Assembly: GCF_003008615.1 (NCBI RefSeq)
Contig: NZ_CP027657.1
Location: 1,302,001-1,366,000 of the forward strand
Reading direction: 5' to 3'
Source of the DNA: Pseudomonas mendocina
Lineage (GTDB): Bacteria; Pseudomonadota; Gammaproteobacteria; Pseudomonadales; Pseudomonadaceae
DNA: 64,000 bases
This document shows positions 1 to 9,553 of the stretch, piece after piece. Position numbers and translations under genes: made by a program. The notes below the pieces were generated by a model, which was not told the origin of the DNA, made no database searches, and was given only the letters and a program-made list of their open reading frames with translations. The first letter of the stretch is position 1. Every line of letters begins with the position of its first letter.

Positions 1-370
1 CCTTGCGCAGCTTCATCATCTGCGGGTTGATGCTGACCCCGCCATACACCGCATAGCTGGAGAGCGGCAGGTTCTGGCCGTAGCTCAGAAAGCTCTGCAG
101 CACCTGCTCGGCCAGCTCACGGGTCGGCACCAGCACCAGCGTGCGTACCGAGTTGCTCGCCACCTGCGGCCCCTCCAGGGTCAGACGTTGCAACAACGGC
201 AGGGCGAAACCGGCCGTTTTGCCGGTTCCGGTCTGCGCTGCGGCCATCAGGTCGCGGCCCTTGAGCACGGCGGGAATCGCCTGGCTCTGCACCGGAGTCG
301 GAGTCTGGTAATCGAGGTCAGCAAGGGTGCGCAGCAGCGGCTCGATCAGGCCAAGGGAGGCGAAGGTCAT
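1..370 (-). CDS. rhlE: RhlE-type DEAD-box ATP-dependent RNA helicase, N-terminal part (runs off left edge)
   Basis: Only the first 123 codons are in the window; the C-terminus lies beyond base 1. Visible helicase motifs, in order, are the Q motif (Y-x-T-P-T-P-V-Q), Walker A AAQTGTGKT and motif Ia PTRELAEQ, which place it in the DEAD-box family; the DEAD box itself is outside the window. The opening MTFASLGLIEPLLRTLADL resembles RhlE, which remodels RNA during ribosome assembly and mRNA turnover. The start is the ATG read from 370. It is divergent from cobB, with about 200 bases between them. RhlE rather than another DEAD-box paralog is a judgement from the N-terminus alone. Confidence 0.8.
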   Translation of the reverse strand, partial: MTFASLGLIEPLLRTLADLDYQTPTPVQSQAIPAVLKGRDLMAAAQTGTGKTAGFALPLLQRLTLEGPQVASNSVRTLVLVPTRELAEQVLQSFLSYGQNLPLSSYAVYGGVSINPQMMKLRK

Positions 371-572
371 GGGGTAACCGAATCAGAGGGAAACAGGCGC
401 GCAGTTTACCTGAACAAGCCCCCGCGTCGGCTGCGGACATTGACTCGCGACGAACAGTAGATCCTTGCGCAGGCAGGCTTTTCCGCACCGCATGGCCGTT
501 ACTGGCACAGCCTACAAAGGACAATGAATCGTCTAGGATGGGGGACATAGCAAATGCGTCGAGCACTCAAGC

Positions 573-1280
573 ATGCCTCATCCCAATATCGTCATTCTCA
601 CCGGCGCCGGTATCTCTGCCGAAAGCGGCATCCGCACCTTCCGCGCCGCTGACGGACTCTGGGAGAACCACCGCATCGAAGAGGTGGCTACGCCCGAAGG
701 TTTCGCCCGTGATCCGGCGCTGGTGCAGCGCTTCTACGACATGCGTCGCGCCCAGTTGCGCGATCCGGCCATCGCACCGAATGCCGGGCACCTGGCCCTG
801 GCCGAACTGGAGGCCGGCTGGCAAGGTGAGTTCATGCTGGTCACGCAGAACGTCGACAACCTGCACGAACGCGCCGGCTCCAGGCGCTTGCTGCACATGC
901 ACGGCGAGTTGCAGTCGATGCTGTGCAGCAACAGCCAGCAGCGTTTTCAGCTGCTGGAGGACATGCCGGTCGAACAGGCGTGCGCCTGCTGCGGTCTGAA
1001 GGGCACGCTGCGACCGGATATCGTCTGGTTCGGCGAGATGCCCTATCACATGGAGCGCATCCATGACGCGCTGGAGCAATGCGAGCTGTTCGTCAGCATC
1101 GGCACCTCGGGCCATGTCTACCCGGCGGCGGGTTTCGTCGAGCAGGCCCGTCGGGCCGGCGCGCATACGCTGGAGATCAATCTGGAGCCGAGTCTGGGTC
1201 ACTCGCTGTTCGCGGAAAAACGCTACGGCCCGGCCACCGAGCAGTTGCCCCGCTGGGTGGCGGAGCAACTGGCCAATTGA
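573..1280 (+). CDS. cobB: NAD-dependent protein deacylase, sirtuin class III (CobB)
   Basis: A 235-residue Sir2 family enzyme that removes acyl groups (acetyl, succinyl) from lysines using NAD+, giving nicotinamide and O-acyl-ADP-ribose; cytoplasmic. The NAD-binding motif GAGISAESGI is at residues 11-20, TQNVDNLHERAG around 90-101, and the catalytic histidine of HMHGEL is H110. A zinc site is suggested by a single Cys after HGEL and a CACC cluster, an arrangement also seen in Escherichia coli CobB. The C-terminal nucleotide-binding segment is IGTSGHVYPAAGF. The length is typical of short bacterial sirtuins lacking an N-terminal extension. It stands alone and its substrates cannot be told from context. 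Confidence 0.93.
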   Translation: MPHPNIVILTGAGISAESGIRTFRAADGLWENHRIEEVATPEGFARDPALVQRFYDMRRAQLRDPAIAPNAGHLALAELEAGWQGEFMLVTQNVDNLHERAGSRRLLHMHGELQSMLCSNSQQRFQLLEDMPVEQACACCGLKGTLRPDIVWFGEMPYHMERIHDALEQCELFVSIGTSGHVYPAAGFVEQARRAGAHTLEINLEPSLGHSLFAEKRYGPATEQLPRWVAEQLAN

Positions 1281-1305
1281 TACATGTAACGGTAAGCCGA
1301 CCACC

Positions 1306-1356
1306 GTAGGGCGGATTCAGCATGTAGGCGGACTCAGGAACGCCAGCGAACAGTCC
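1306..1356. repeat. Dispersed palindromic repeat, copy A
   Basis: The segment starts with GTAGGGCGGAT and contains a 27-bp unit at 1330-1356 that begins GGACTCAGG and ends CAGTCC. The same 27-bp unit recurs with one mismatch, in the opposite orientation, at 16121-16147. Its ends (GGACT and AGTCC) are inverted. It lies between cobB and a convergent gene, so it could serve as a transcription barrier; that role is inference. Confidence 0.6.
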
Positions 1357-1468
1357 GCCGTTTTTCAGCGGCCCACACATCCAGCAGCGTACTGCTTCCG
1401 AGCGGCCGGCGTTCCAGTACGCCCTACCGAACTGCAGGCCGTGCCGGAACGCCAAAGCCGAGTACGCC

Positions 1469-3646
1469 CTACCCGGCGTCCTGAACGGGCGCCGCCGCTT
1501 CGGCCGGCGCCTCTGGCTGCGGGCTGAACACACCCTGGTTCCAGGCGTAGTAGCCCAGGCCCAGCGCCAGCAGCAGCGCCAGTATCCACGGCCATACCAG
1601 CGGTTTCTCGGCGTAGGGATCGCGCAGCGCGCGGTCGCTGCCCTTGGGCAGCTCCGCCATCTGCGTGAGCGCGGTGCCGAAGGGAATGCTGATACGAGCC
1701 TGGGCATTCACCGCCCAGCCGTTGCCGTCGAGGATCGGCCCCAGGCTACGGCGACGCAGCTTGAACCAGGCCAGCAGCATGGCCGGCCCGGAGATGGCCA
1801 GCAGCACGCAGAGCAGCAGCAGCGGAACCTGCCACCAGGCCAACGAGAGAATCCCCGTGACCACCGCCGCCAGTGCCGTACCCAAAGCGCCGACTGCCAG
1901 GCCGATGGCCGCGAAGATACCGGCGAACTTGGCGATATCGAACGCTGGTGCCGGCGTTGCCGCAGGCGCAGCCCCGGTTTCACCAACTTTGGCGGCGGTC
2001 TTGCTGACCATGTCAGCGTCACGGCTGGCTGCCAATTTCTGTACCTGATCGGAAACTAGGCTGGAGATACGCCGATAAGGCGACCAGAACGCCTCACGGA
2101 TACTGATGGCGTTCTGCACCACCTTGACCACGGTGGCATCCCAGTCATTACCGTCGCGGTCGTAGAACAGGCCATGGCGGCCGGCCTGCAGATCGCCCTC
2201 GCTACCGGCCGTCACCGCCACCACGATGTTCAGCGTCTCCTTGCCGCGCACCGGCTCACCGCGGCGGGTGCAGGCGCAGTAGAGCAGGAAACAGTCGCTG
2301 GCCGCCGCCACCTTGGCATGGGCCTCGACATCGCCGACTTCCACCGCCAGCTCGCAGCTCTTGCCGTCGATGTAGAGCACGCCAGCCTGGAATACCGCTT
2401 TCTCCTGGCGGGCATAGAAGCACTGGAAGGACACGAAGTTGCGCAGCAGCTTGACCAGGCCGTGGCGCAGGCGAATCAGCTTGTCCAGCTCGACCAGGCC
2501 ATCGGCAGCCTCGGCCACCGCCTTGTCTTCCTCGACCAGGGCCAGCAGGCGCGCCTCGGCACCCTGCTCCACCAGTTCGAGAATGCGTCCTCGCTCCAGC
2601 ACCTCGGCAATCGCCACGGCCGGCGTCTCGGCGCGCCAGGCCAGGTAGTTGCCGCACAGTGCAACCAGGTGCTGCCACTGCTCGCGCGACAGGCTGTCCA
2701 GCTCGCCATACACAGGCACCACCACACGCTGGCGGAACTCGTCGACGGCACTCTGCCAAGCCGGGTTGAGGCCCTTGTGCAGCGGCAGCTCGTCGCCATG
2801 CTGCACCACCGCCAGCGGCAGGTCGGCCACCTCGCGGGCATCGGCCAGGGACAACGATGCCAGGCGCACCAGTTCTTCTTCCTTGGCGTTCATCAAGGCC
2901 GCGGCGCGCGGGTCGAACTCGGCCATGGCCACGCGGGTGAAGTAATCGTCGATCTTGGCGCGCACGGCACTCAGCGCCTCGACCGCCGCCACGGTGCCTT
3001 CACCGAAAGCATCCAGCCCCTGCTCGGCAGCGCGCGCATGCCAAGCGTGCAACTGACGCGCCTGATCGAAGAAGGCGGTGATCTGTTCGACACCGACGGC
3101 AGGCTCGCCACTGCGATCGGTCTGCGCACCCAGGCAGGCGATGATGTCGGCGATGGCGGCCTTGAGCTCGGCATCATCGGTCATACTGGCCGGCACCAGG
3201 CCGTCGCCATTGGATTCGTAGGGCGGAAACAGCAACGCCAGATCAACAGTATCGGCCGGCGTCAGGCTCTCGGCGTCAGGACGCCCGAGCACGCCCAGCA
3301 GACGCTGTGCAGCCAGGCACAGGCGCACGCCTTCGGCGTCATCGGTAAGTGAGGCCAGCAGCAGCGGGCCGTCCTGAAACAGCACAGCGGGATCACGCAG
3401 GCGCGCCAGCGTCCAGTCGACCACATCGAGCACTTCCGGCGCGCGAATACGACCGTCCTTGTTCAGGTCGATGTACTGCAGCATGCGCCGATCCAGTTCC
3501 AGATTGTTCACCGGGCAGGCCAGGCTGGCCCAGAGTTTCTGATCCAGACCACGCAGGGCGGCGAGGTCGGCGGGGGTTTCCAGTTGCACCTGATCGAAGC
3601 CGCCGGCACGGAAGAAGCGCCAGCGATGCGCGAGAGCTTGAGTCAT
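1469..3646 (-). CDS. Large EF-hand-containing membrane protein of unknown function
   Basis: A 725-residue protein I do not recognise from a named family. Residues 60-71 form a canonical 12-residue EF-hand calcium loop (D60, N62, D64, G65, I67, E71). A second, imperfect one (SNGDGL) lies near residue 148. The middle is long, acidic and helix-rich with no obvious enzyme motif. Near the C-terminus a hydrophobic stretch (about 565-625, probably two or three membrane spans) is followed by a basic segment and a last span (about 685-705). There is no N-terminal signal peptide, so the large N-terminal part is probably cytoplasmic. It is convergent with cobB and separated by about 150 bases from the fru operon, so it is probably a single-gene unit. 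Confidence 0.8.
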   Translation of the reverse strand: MTQALAHRWRFFRAGGFDQVQLETPADLAALRGLDQKLWASLACPVNNLELDRRMLQYIDLNKDGRIRAPEVLDVVDWTLARLRDPAVLFQDGPLLLASLTDDAEGVRLCLAAQRLLGVLGRPDAESLTPADTVDLALLFPPYESNGDGLVPASMTDDAELKAAIADIIACLGAQTDRSGEPAVGVEQITAFFDQARQLHAWHARAAEQGLDAFGEGTVAAVEALSAVRAKIDDYFTRVAMAEFDPRAAALMNAKEEELVRLASLSLADAREVADLPLAVVQHGDELPLHKGLNPAWQSAVDEFRQRVVVPVYGELDSLSREQWQHLVALCGNYLAWRAETPAVAIAEVLERGRILELVEQGAEARLLALVEEDKAVAEAADGLVELDKLIRLRHGLVKLLRNFVSFQCFYARQEKAVFQAGVLYIDGKSCELAVEVGDVEAHAKVAAASDCFLLYCACTRRGEPVRGKETLNIVVAVTAGSEGDLQAGRHGLFYDRDGNDWDATVVKVVQNAISIREAFWSPYRRISSLVSDQVQKLAASRDADMVSKTAAKVGETGAAPAATPAPAFDIAKFAGIFAAIGLAVGALGTALAAVVTGILSLAWWQVPLLLLCVLLAISGPAMLLAWFKLRRRSLGPILDGNGWAVNAQARISIPFGTALTQMAELPKGSDRALRDPYAEKPLVWPWILALLLALGLGYYAWNQGVFSPQPEAPAEAAAPVQDAG

Positions 3647-3793
3647 CTACAAAAGATCCTTTCTTTGTGAGGGCGACTGCGCCAAGGAGTCGATGATGAT
3701 CCAGCGCTGCGCATCGGCGCGTGGATCACTCAACAGACTCCTACTTCCCAGGCGCTGTTCAACCCAGTGTAACCGAGCAACAAGGGCGTGCGC

Positions 3794-5521
3794 TTATCGC
3801 GCCTCGACTGCCAACGGCTGCGCCTCGGGCTGTTTGATCAACGCGTAGAGCACGCCGGTAAGCAGGCTGCCGGCGACGATGGCCAGCAGGTATAGCAGCG
3901 CGTGGTTCATGGCGTTGGGGATCAGCAGCACGAACAGGCCTCCGTGCGGTGCCATCAGCTTGCAACCGAAGTACATCGACAGTGCGCCGGTCAGCGCACC
4001 ACCGGCAATACTGGCCGGGATCACCCGCAACGGATCCTTCGCAGCGAAGGGAATCGCCCCCTCGGAGATGAAGCACAAACCCAGCACCCCGGCCGCCTTG
4101 CCTGCCTGACGCTCGCTCTGGGCGAACTTGCGCCGCGCCAGCACGGTGGCGATGGCCATGGCAATCGGCGGCACCATGCCACCGGCCATGGTCGCGGCCA
4201 TTGGCGCGTAGCTGCTCGAAGCCAGCAGGCCGACCGAGAAGGCATAGGCCGCCTTGTTGATCGGCCCCCCGAGATCCACGCACATCATGCCGCCAAGCAG
4301 CGCGCCCAGGAGGATGGCATTGGTGCTGCCCATGCTGTCGAGGAACTGGGTGAGCGCCAGCAACACACCAGCCACGGGGCTGCCGACGATATAGATCATC
4401 GTCAGACCAGTGATCAGGCTGGCCAACAGCGGGATGATCAGGATCGGCTTGAGCGCCTCCAGACTGTCCGGCAAACGCACCCAGCGGGCAATGGCCTTGG
4501 CCGAATAGCCGGCGATGAAGCCGGCGACAATGCCGCCGATAAAACCGGCGCCCAGCGAACTGGCGAGCAATCCACCGATCATCCCTGGTGCCAGCCCCGG
4601 ACGGTCGGCGATGGAGTAGGCGATGTAGCCGGCCAGTACCGGCACCATCAGCTTGAATGCGGCGTCGCCACCGATCTGCATCAACGTAGCCGCCAAGGTG
4701 CCCTCCTGCTCATACGCCTTGATGCCGAAGACGAACGACAGCGCGATCAGCAGGCCACCCGCCACCACCATCGGCAACATGTAAGAAACGCCGGTGAGCA
4801 GGTGCTTGTAGGGGCCGGATTTCTCACCACTGGGGGCAGCAGCGTTGCCCTCGGCCGGCTTGGCCTCGCTCAACGGGCGCGCCTCGCTCAAGGCGCGCTC
4901 CAGCGTCTGTTGCGGCTGCTTGAGCGCCACACCAGTGCCGCAGCGGTAGACCTTCTTGCCGGCGAAGCGGCTGGTGTCGACCTCGATATCGGTGGCCAGC
5001 AGCACGGCATCGGCCGCATCGATTGCCGCATCGTCGAGCAGGTTGCGCGCACCGACCGAGCCGCGGGTTTCCACCTGCAATTCGATGCCCATGCGCAGCG
5101 CCGCCTGTTGCAGCGCTTCAGCGGCCATGAAGGTATGCGCCACACCGGTCGGGCAAGCAGTGACCGCGACCAGCCGACGACGCCCGCCTGAGGCAGGCTC
5201 GCTGCTGTCGCCATAGGTCTGAGCACGCTCGGCGGCCTCGCGCAGAAAACGCTGCGGGTCGGCCAATGCCTCGGCCGGCGTGGCCTGAAACAGGCGCTTG
5301 CCGACGAAGCGGCTCAGCGGCAGCTCACCGGTCTTGACCACCAGCACCCAGTCGGCCGCGGCAATCTGCGCCTCGCTCAATGGCGAACCAATCGCGCGCG
5401 CGTCATGCACCTCGACACGGGTTTGCCAGCCCAGGCGCTCGGCTGCAGCCTGCAACAGGCGCGAACACAGCACGCTGGTGACCTGGCCATTGGGGCAGGC
5501 GGTGACGATCAGCAGATTCAT
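3794..5521 (-). CDS. fruA: PTS fructose-specific EIIB'BC transporter (FruA)
   Basis: A 575-residue inner-membrane permease that imports fructose and phosphorylates it to fructose 1-phosphate. The order is a degenerate EIIB' domain (residues 1-105, with VTACPNG), a functional EIIB domain with phospho-accepting C123 in TACPTGVAHT, a short linker rich in E, A and P (about 210-235), then the polytopic EIIC domain (about 235-565), including the GGPINKAAY and SEGAIPF segments typical of fructose EIIC. It is the last gene of fruB-fruK-fruA, 12 bases after fruK. The phosphate comes from the FruB polyprotein encoded upstream. No strong terminator was seen in the roughly 150 bases downstream. Confidence 0.96.
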   Translation of the reverse strand: MNLLIVTACPNGQVTSVLCSRLLQAAAERLGWQTRVEVHDARAIGSPLSEAQIAAADWVLVVKTGELPLSRFVGKRLFQATPAEALADPQRFLREAAERAQTYGDSSEPASGGRRRLVAVTACPTGVAHTFMAAEALQQAALRMGIELQVETRGSVGARNLLDDAAIDAADAVLLATDIEVDTSRFAGKKVYRCGTGVALKQPQQTLERALSEARPLSEAKPAEGNAAAPSGEKSGPYKHLLTGVSYMLPMVVAGGLLIALSFVFGIKAYEQEGTLAATLMQIGGDAAFKLMVPVLAGYIAYSIADRPGLAPGMIGGLLASSLGAGFIGGIVAGFIAGYSAKAIARWVRLPDSLEALKPILIIPLLASLITGLTMIYIVGSPVAGVLLALTQFLDSMGSTNAILLGALLGGMMCVDLGGPINKAAYAFSVGLLASSSYAPMAATMAGGMVPPIAMAIATVLARRKFAQSERQAGKAAGVLGLCFISEGAIPFAAKDPLRVIPASIAGGALTGALSMYFGCKLMAPHGGLFVLLIPNAMNHALLYLLAIVAGSLLTGVLYALIKQPEAQPLAVEAR

Positions 5522-5533
5522 GGTGGGTGCCTC

Positions 5534-6454
5534 TTATTCTTCTATGGAGTGCAATTGCACGGCCGCTTCAAGACGGGCCAGCTGCTCGCGATCATGGATG
5601 CCGAAGCCGATCTGGGTGACCGCCTGCGCCGCCACCGCCGTGGCCAGGCGCAAGGTGCGTTCGGCTGGCCAGCCCTCGAGCAGGCCGTGCAGGCTGGCCG
5701 CCAGCAGCGAGTCACCAGCACCGACCGTACTGGCGACCTCGACACGCGGCGGAATGGCGCGCAGGGCAATGTCCGGGCCGTGCCATTCGACGCCTTCTGC
5801 GCCACGTGACAGCAGCACGTGCTCGATACCCTGTGCGCGCAGCGTCTGCACGGCGGCAGACAGATCGCTGCCGCATACTTCGGTAAGCTCTTCCTCATTG
5901 GGTTTGATCAGCCAGGGGGCGACGCCGAGGGCCGCCTGCAGGGCAGCACCGCTGCTATCTACAATCAGTGGTACGCCACTGGCCTTGATGCGCCGCAGCA
6001 AACCGGCGAACCACTGCGGGGTGATGCCACGCGGCAGGCTGCCGGCCACCACCACGGCGTCATGCCCGGCTAGCAGCGGCTCCAGCTCCTCTTCCAGGCG
6101 TTGCAGGTGTTCGGCCTCGACCTGCGGGCCGGGGCCGTTGAGGTCGGTGATGCAGCCGTCGGCTTCGGCCAGCTTGATGTTGCTGCGCGTCTCGCCCGGC
6201 ACACGGACGAACAGGTCGTGAAAGCCGCGCTTGTGCATCAGGCTTTCGAACGGCGCGGCATTGGCGCGCCCGAGAAAGCCGCCGACGCTCAGATTGTGAC
6301 CAAGGTCGGCCAGCACCTGGGCGACGTTCAGGCCCTTGCCGGCCGCATGGCTGCGCAGCTCATGGCAGCGGTTGATCGCGCCGGGCTGCAGGCGGTCGAG
6401 ACGCAGGGTCAGATCCAGTGCCGGGTTCAGGGTCAGGGTCAGGATTCGGGCCAT
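5534..6454 (-). CDS. fruK: 1-phosphofructokinase (FruK)
   Basis: A 306-residue PfkB-family sugar kinase that converts fructose 1-phosphate and ATP to fructose 1,6-bisphosphate. The N-terminal ILTLTLNPALD and AAGKGLNVA segments are substrate-site signatures, and the C-terminal GAGDSLLA contains the catalytic Asp of the PfkB second signature. The open frame extends upstream, but the start at 6454 (MARILTL) fits the family and overlaps the fruB stop by one base (TGATG), implying translational coupling. It is the middle gene of the operon. Fructose 1-phosphate, its substrate, is the known effector releasing FruR/Cra in Pseudomonas putida. Confidence 0.95.
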   Translation of the reverse strand: MARILTLTLNPALDLTLRLDRLQPGAINRCHELRSHAAGKGLNVAQVLADLGHNLSVGGFLGRANAAPFESLMHKRGFHDLFVRVPGETRSNIKLAEADGCITDLNGPGPQVEAEHLQRLEEELEPLLAGHDAVVVAGSLPRGITPQWFAGLLRRIKASGVPLIVDSSGAALQAALGVAPWLIKPNEEELTEVCGSDLSAAVQTLRAQGIEHVLLSRGAEGVEWHGPDIALRAIPPRVEVASTVGAGDSLLAASLHGLLEGWPAERTLRLATAVAAQAVTQIGFGIHDREQLARLEAAVQLHSIEE

Positions 6455-9315
6455 CAATGCATCTCCGCGACCAGCGCGCGCACGGCGCTGGCACTGTCCA
6501 GGGTCAGGGCGCGATCTGCCAGGGTGCGTGCCTGGCGGCTGTCCAGCTCGCGCACGCGCGCCTTGACCAGGGCAATCGAGCGTGGCGTCACGCTCAGTTC
6601 GTCCACGCCAAGCCCCACCAGCAGCGGCACGGCCAGGCGGTCGCTGGCCAGTTCGCCACAGACGCCGACCCACTTGCCCTGCGTATGAGCAGCGGTCACG
6701 GTCATCTCGATCAGGCGCAACACGGCCGGGTGCAGTCCATCGGCCTGCACCGACAGCTGCGGATGGCCGCGGTCGATGGCCAGGCAGTACTGGGTCAGGT
6801 CATTGGTGCCGATGCTGAAGAAGTCCACCTCACGCGCCAGCACCGGCGCCAGCAGTGCGGCCGAGGGCACTTCGATCATGATGCCGACCTGCAGGTCGCG
6901 CACATCGATCTCTTCGCGCAGGCGCTGCACCATGTCACGCGCCGCACGCCACTCCTCCACCGAACCGACCATGGGGAACATGATCCGCAGCGGGCGGCCA
7001 TCGGCCGAGGCGAGCAAGGCGCGCAACTGGGTTTCCAGAATCTCCGGGCGCTGCAGGCTCAGGCGAATGCCACGTACACCAAGGAAAGGGTTCTCCTCAG
7101 CCGGCATCGGCCAGTAAGGCAGGGGTTTGTCGCCGCCGACATCCAGTGTGCGCACCACCAACGGGCGGCCACCCAATGCATCGAGCACACGCCGATACTC
7201 GCGCTCCTGCGCAGCGTGATCCGGCGCCTGAGCATGCTCCATGAACACCAGCTCGGTGCGCAGCAGGCCCACCGCTTCCGCGCCCAGTTCCACCGCATCA
7301 GCGGTTTCGCCACTGGCGCCGATATTGGCCGCCACTTCCACACGCACACCGTCACGGGTCTTTGCGTCGCTGAAGCGCTCGGCATGCGCCTGCTCACGCC
7401 GCTGCTGCGCCACCTCACGCTCATGCAACGCCTGATCGCGCTCGGCGGTATCCGGCGCGATACGCAGCAGGCCGCTGTCGCCATCGAGCAACAGCGGCGT
7501 GCCTTGCGCCAACGCCAGCACGCCATCACCGGCCCCGACCACAGCGGGGATTCCCAGTGCGCGAGCGATGATCGCGCTGTGCGCGGTAGCACCACCGCGC
7601 GCGGTCAGGATGCCAGCGACACGTTGACGGTCGAGGCCAGCCACGTCCGACGGCACGACTTCGGCCATCACCAATATGTAAGGTTCATTCGGCTCGCTGG
7701 GCAGCTCGACACCGCAGAGGTGCGCCAGCACACGATTGCCAATATCACGTAGATCAGCCGCACGTTCGGCCAGCAATGGATCATGCAGGGCCTCCTGACG
7801 CTTGGCCGCCGCCTCGACTTCGACCTGCCAGGCCGCCTCAGCGCTCGCGCCCTTGCCCAGGCGGGCCTCGACATCTTCACGCAGCGCGGGATCAGCGAGC
7901 ATGGCCAGGTGGGCGCTGAATATCTCACGAATGCTCGCCACGCCGGCGCCATCGACCAGGCGCTGAATCTGCGCGGCAACGGCGGCCAGGGCTGCATCCA
8001 GACGCGCACGCTCCGTCTCGACACCCTGACCTTGCTCGGCGAAATCAAAGGTCGGCGGCGTACGTACCAGTGCCGGCCCCATGGCGATACCGGGCGAGGC
8101 GCCAACGGCCAGCAAGCGACTACCGGCGACGGGGGCGACGGCCTCGATCAGCTCAAGCTGCGCCGCCACCTCGGGCAGCGCTTCGCTGAGTGGTTCGACC
8201 GTTTCGCCCAAACCACTTTCCACTGCGGCGCGAATGGCCGGCAGCGCGCTGTCGGCAATCACCGCTTCGGCGCTGAATTCGAGCGTCTGGCCACGCCGCG
8301 CGCCCAGCGCCAGCAGGCGACTGAGGCTCTTGGCCGAAACCCCGGCGCCCGTGTCGCCGAGCAGGCGCACGCGGATCTCACCGGCGAAGCCCTGCGCCAG
8401 TTCGCTCAGTGCCTTTGCCGGACGCGCGTGCAGACCATGGGCATTGAGCAACGGCACGCTGAGACTGGGCCAGTCCGGCGGCACCTCACCGCCCAGCGCC
8501 TCGATCACCTGGCGGCTATCGCTGGCGTCGCTGAACGCTGCGGCTCGGCCACCGATCAGCACATCGCACAGGCGCTCCAGCGCCTGTCTGTGCGCCTCGC
8601 CCTGGCTGGCCAGGCAGAACAGACCACGCAGCGCTTCGCCGCGGAACGTCAGCGGTTGCGCCGGGGTGACGAAGGCCAAGCCAGGGCGCTCGACGCTGGC
8701 CTCGCTGTGCAGCCACCACAGGCCATCGCCCAGCGGCAGCGGCTCACCACGCGCCAGCCCGAGGGCGAAACCGCTACGGGCGCAGCCGGACTGACGCAAC
8801 AGGCGTGCCCCCTGCCAGAGCAATTCGTCGAAATCTTCGGCAGGCTGCGCCAGCGCCACCAGTTGGCCGTCCAATGCCAACGCCTGCGGTGCGCCCTGCA
8901 GCAACTCGAGTATCTGCGCCGGCTCGCGAGCTTCACGCAGCGCCTGGCTCAGGTCACCCTCGCCCAGGGCGCGGGTCAGCAGTTGCAGCAGATGCAGGTG
9001 CTCATCGGACTGGGCAGCGATGGCGATGGCCAGATAAACCTGCTGGCCATTGCCCCAATCCACTCCAGCCGGAAACTGAATCAGGCTGACGCCGGTGCGC
9101 AGTACCTGATCGCGGGTCTGTGGCGTGCCATGGGGAATGGCGATGCCCTGGCCGAGAAAGGTCGAGCCCTGGGCTTCGCGAGCCTGCAAGCCGTCGAGGT
9201 AAGCCGCAGTAGCCAGGCCGGCACTGGCCAACGCATCGCCAAGCATGGCCAGGGCTTCGCCCTTGTTCGCCGCCGCCCGGCCCATCTGGATTTGGCTGGC
9301 ATCGAGTTCGAGCAT
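6454..9315 (-). CDS. fruB: Fructose PTS polyprotein EIIA-HPr-EI (FruB/FPr)
   Basis: A 953-residue cytoplasmic phosphotransfer protein fusing EIIA (residues 1-145, active H62 in IPHGTP), an HPr-like FPr domain (H296 in HGLHARP) and enzyme I (about 400-953, active H579 in GGATAHSAII). Phosphate flows from PEP through H579, H296 and H62 to FruA. This fused organisation, with no separate HPr or EI gene nearby, is the standard Pseudomonas fructose system. The ATG at 9315 was chosen because GGAGG precedes it by five bases and MLELDASQIQMG begins the EIIA fold; the upstream in-frame extension looks non-coding. It is the first gene of the operon and divergent from fruR. Confidence 0.96.
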   Translation of the reverse strand: MLELDASQIQMGRAAANKGEALAMLGDALASAGLATAAYLDGLQAREAQGSTFLGQGIAIPHGTPQTRDQVLRTGVSLIQFPAGVDWGNGQQVYLAIAIAAQSDEHLHLLQLLTRALGEGDLSQALREAREPAQILELLQGAPQALALDGQLVALAQPAEDFDELLWQGARLLRQSGCARSGFALGLARGEPLPLGDGLWWLHSEASVERPGLAFVTPAQPLTFRGEALRGLFCLASQGEAHRQALERLCDVLIGGRAAAFSDASDSRQVIEALGGEVPPDWPSLSVPLLNAHGLHARPAKALSELAQGFAGEIRVRLLGDTGAGVSAKSLSRLLALGARRGQTLEFSAEAVIADSALPAIRAAVESGLGETVEPLSEALPEVAAQLELIEAVAPVAGSRLLAVGASPGIAMGPALVRTPPTFDFAEQGQGVETERARLDAALAAVAAQIQRLVDGAGVASIREIFSAHLAMLADPALREDVEARLGKGASAEAAWQVEVEAAAKRQEALHDPLLAERAADLRDIGNRVLAHLCGVELPSEPNEPYILVMAEVVPSDVAGLDRQRVAGILTARGGATAHSAIIARALGIPAVVGAGDGVLALAQGTPLLLDGDSGLLRIAPDTAERDQALHEREVAQQRREQAHAERFSDAKTRDGVRVEVAANIGASGETADAVELGAEAVGLLRTELVFMEHAQAPDHAAQEREYRRVLDALGGRPLVVRTLDVGGDKPLPYWPMPAEENPFLGVRGIRLSLQRPEILETQLRALLASADGRPLRIMFPMVGSVEEWRAARDMVQRLREEIDVRDLQVGIMIEVPSAALLAPVLAREVDFFSIGTNDLTQYCLAIDRGHPQLSVQADGLHPAVLRLIEMTVTAAHTQGKWVGVCGELASDRLAVPLLVGLGVDELSVTPRSIALVKARVRELDSRQARTLADRALTLDSASAVRALVAEMH

Positions 9316-9407
9316 GGGTGCCTCCGGCTTGGATTCTTGTTCTGATTGAGAAGAGTGTTCACGGGCTCGGCGCTCACTTACGCCCCGCAAACACCTTCAA
9401 GACTAGC

Positions 9408-9438
9408 TGATGAATCAAGTTGCTGAAACGATTCATCA
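9408..9438. promoter_or_regulatory. Predicted FruR (Cra) operator between fruB and fruR
   Basis: TGAAACGATTCA at 9424-9435 closely matches the Cra/FruR consensus (TGAAACGTTTCA / TGAATCGATTCA). It is part of a larger perfect 9-bp inverted repeat, TGATGAATC at 9408-9416 and GATTCATCA at 9430-9438. The position in the divergent gap suits repression of fruBKA and possibly autoregulation. Binding is predicted, not shown. Confidence 0.75.
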
Positions 9439-9553
9439 AACGCTGGCACCTTATCCGATAATGGGTAATCCTTGAAGCCCGGTCGTCGTCGAGTCGGTGT
9501 AGACTCGCCGCGCTCACACGCTCGAAACCTCTTCTCTGCATGGTGCTGCGCCC

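Noticed and set aside
6418..9345. Long plus-strand open frames antisense to fruB
   Set aside because: FruB carries three intact PTS active sites in the minus-strand frame; the antisense frames are compositional shadows.
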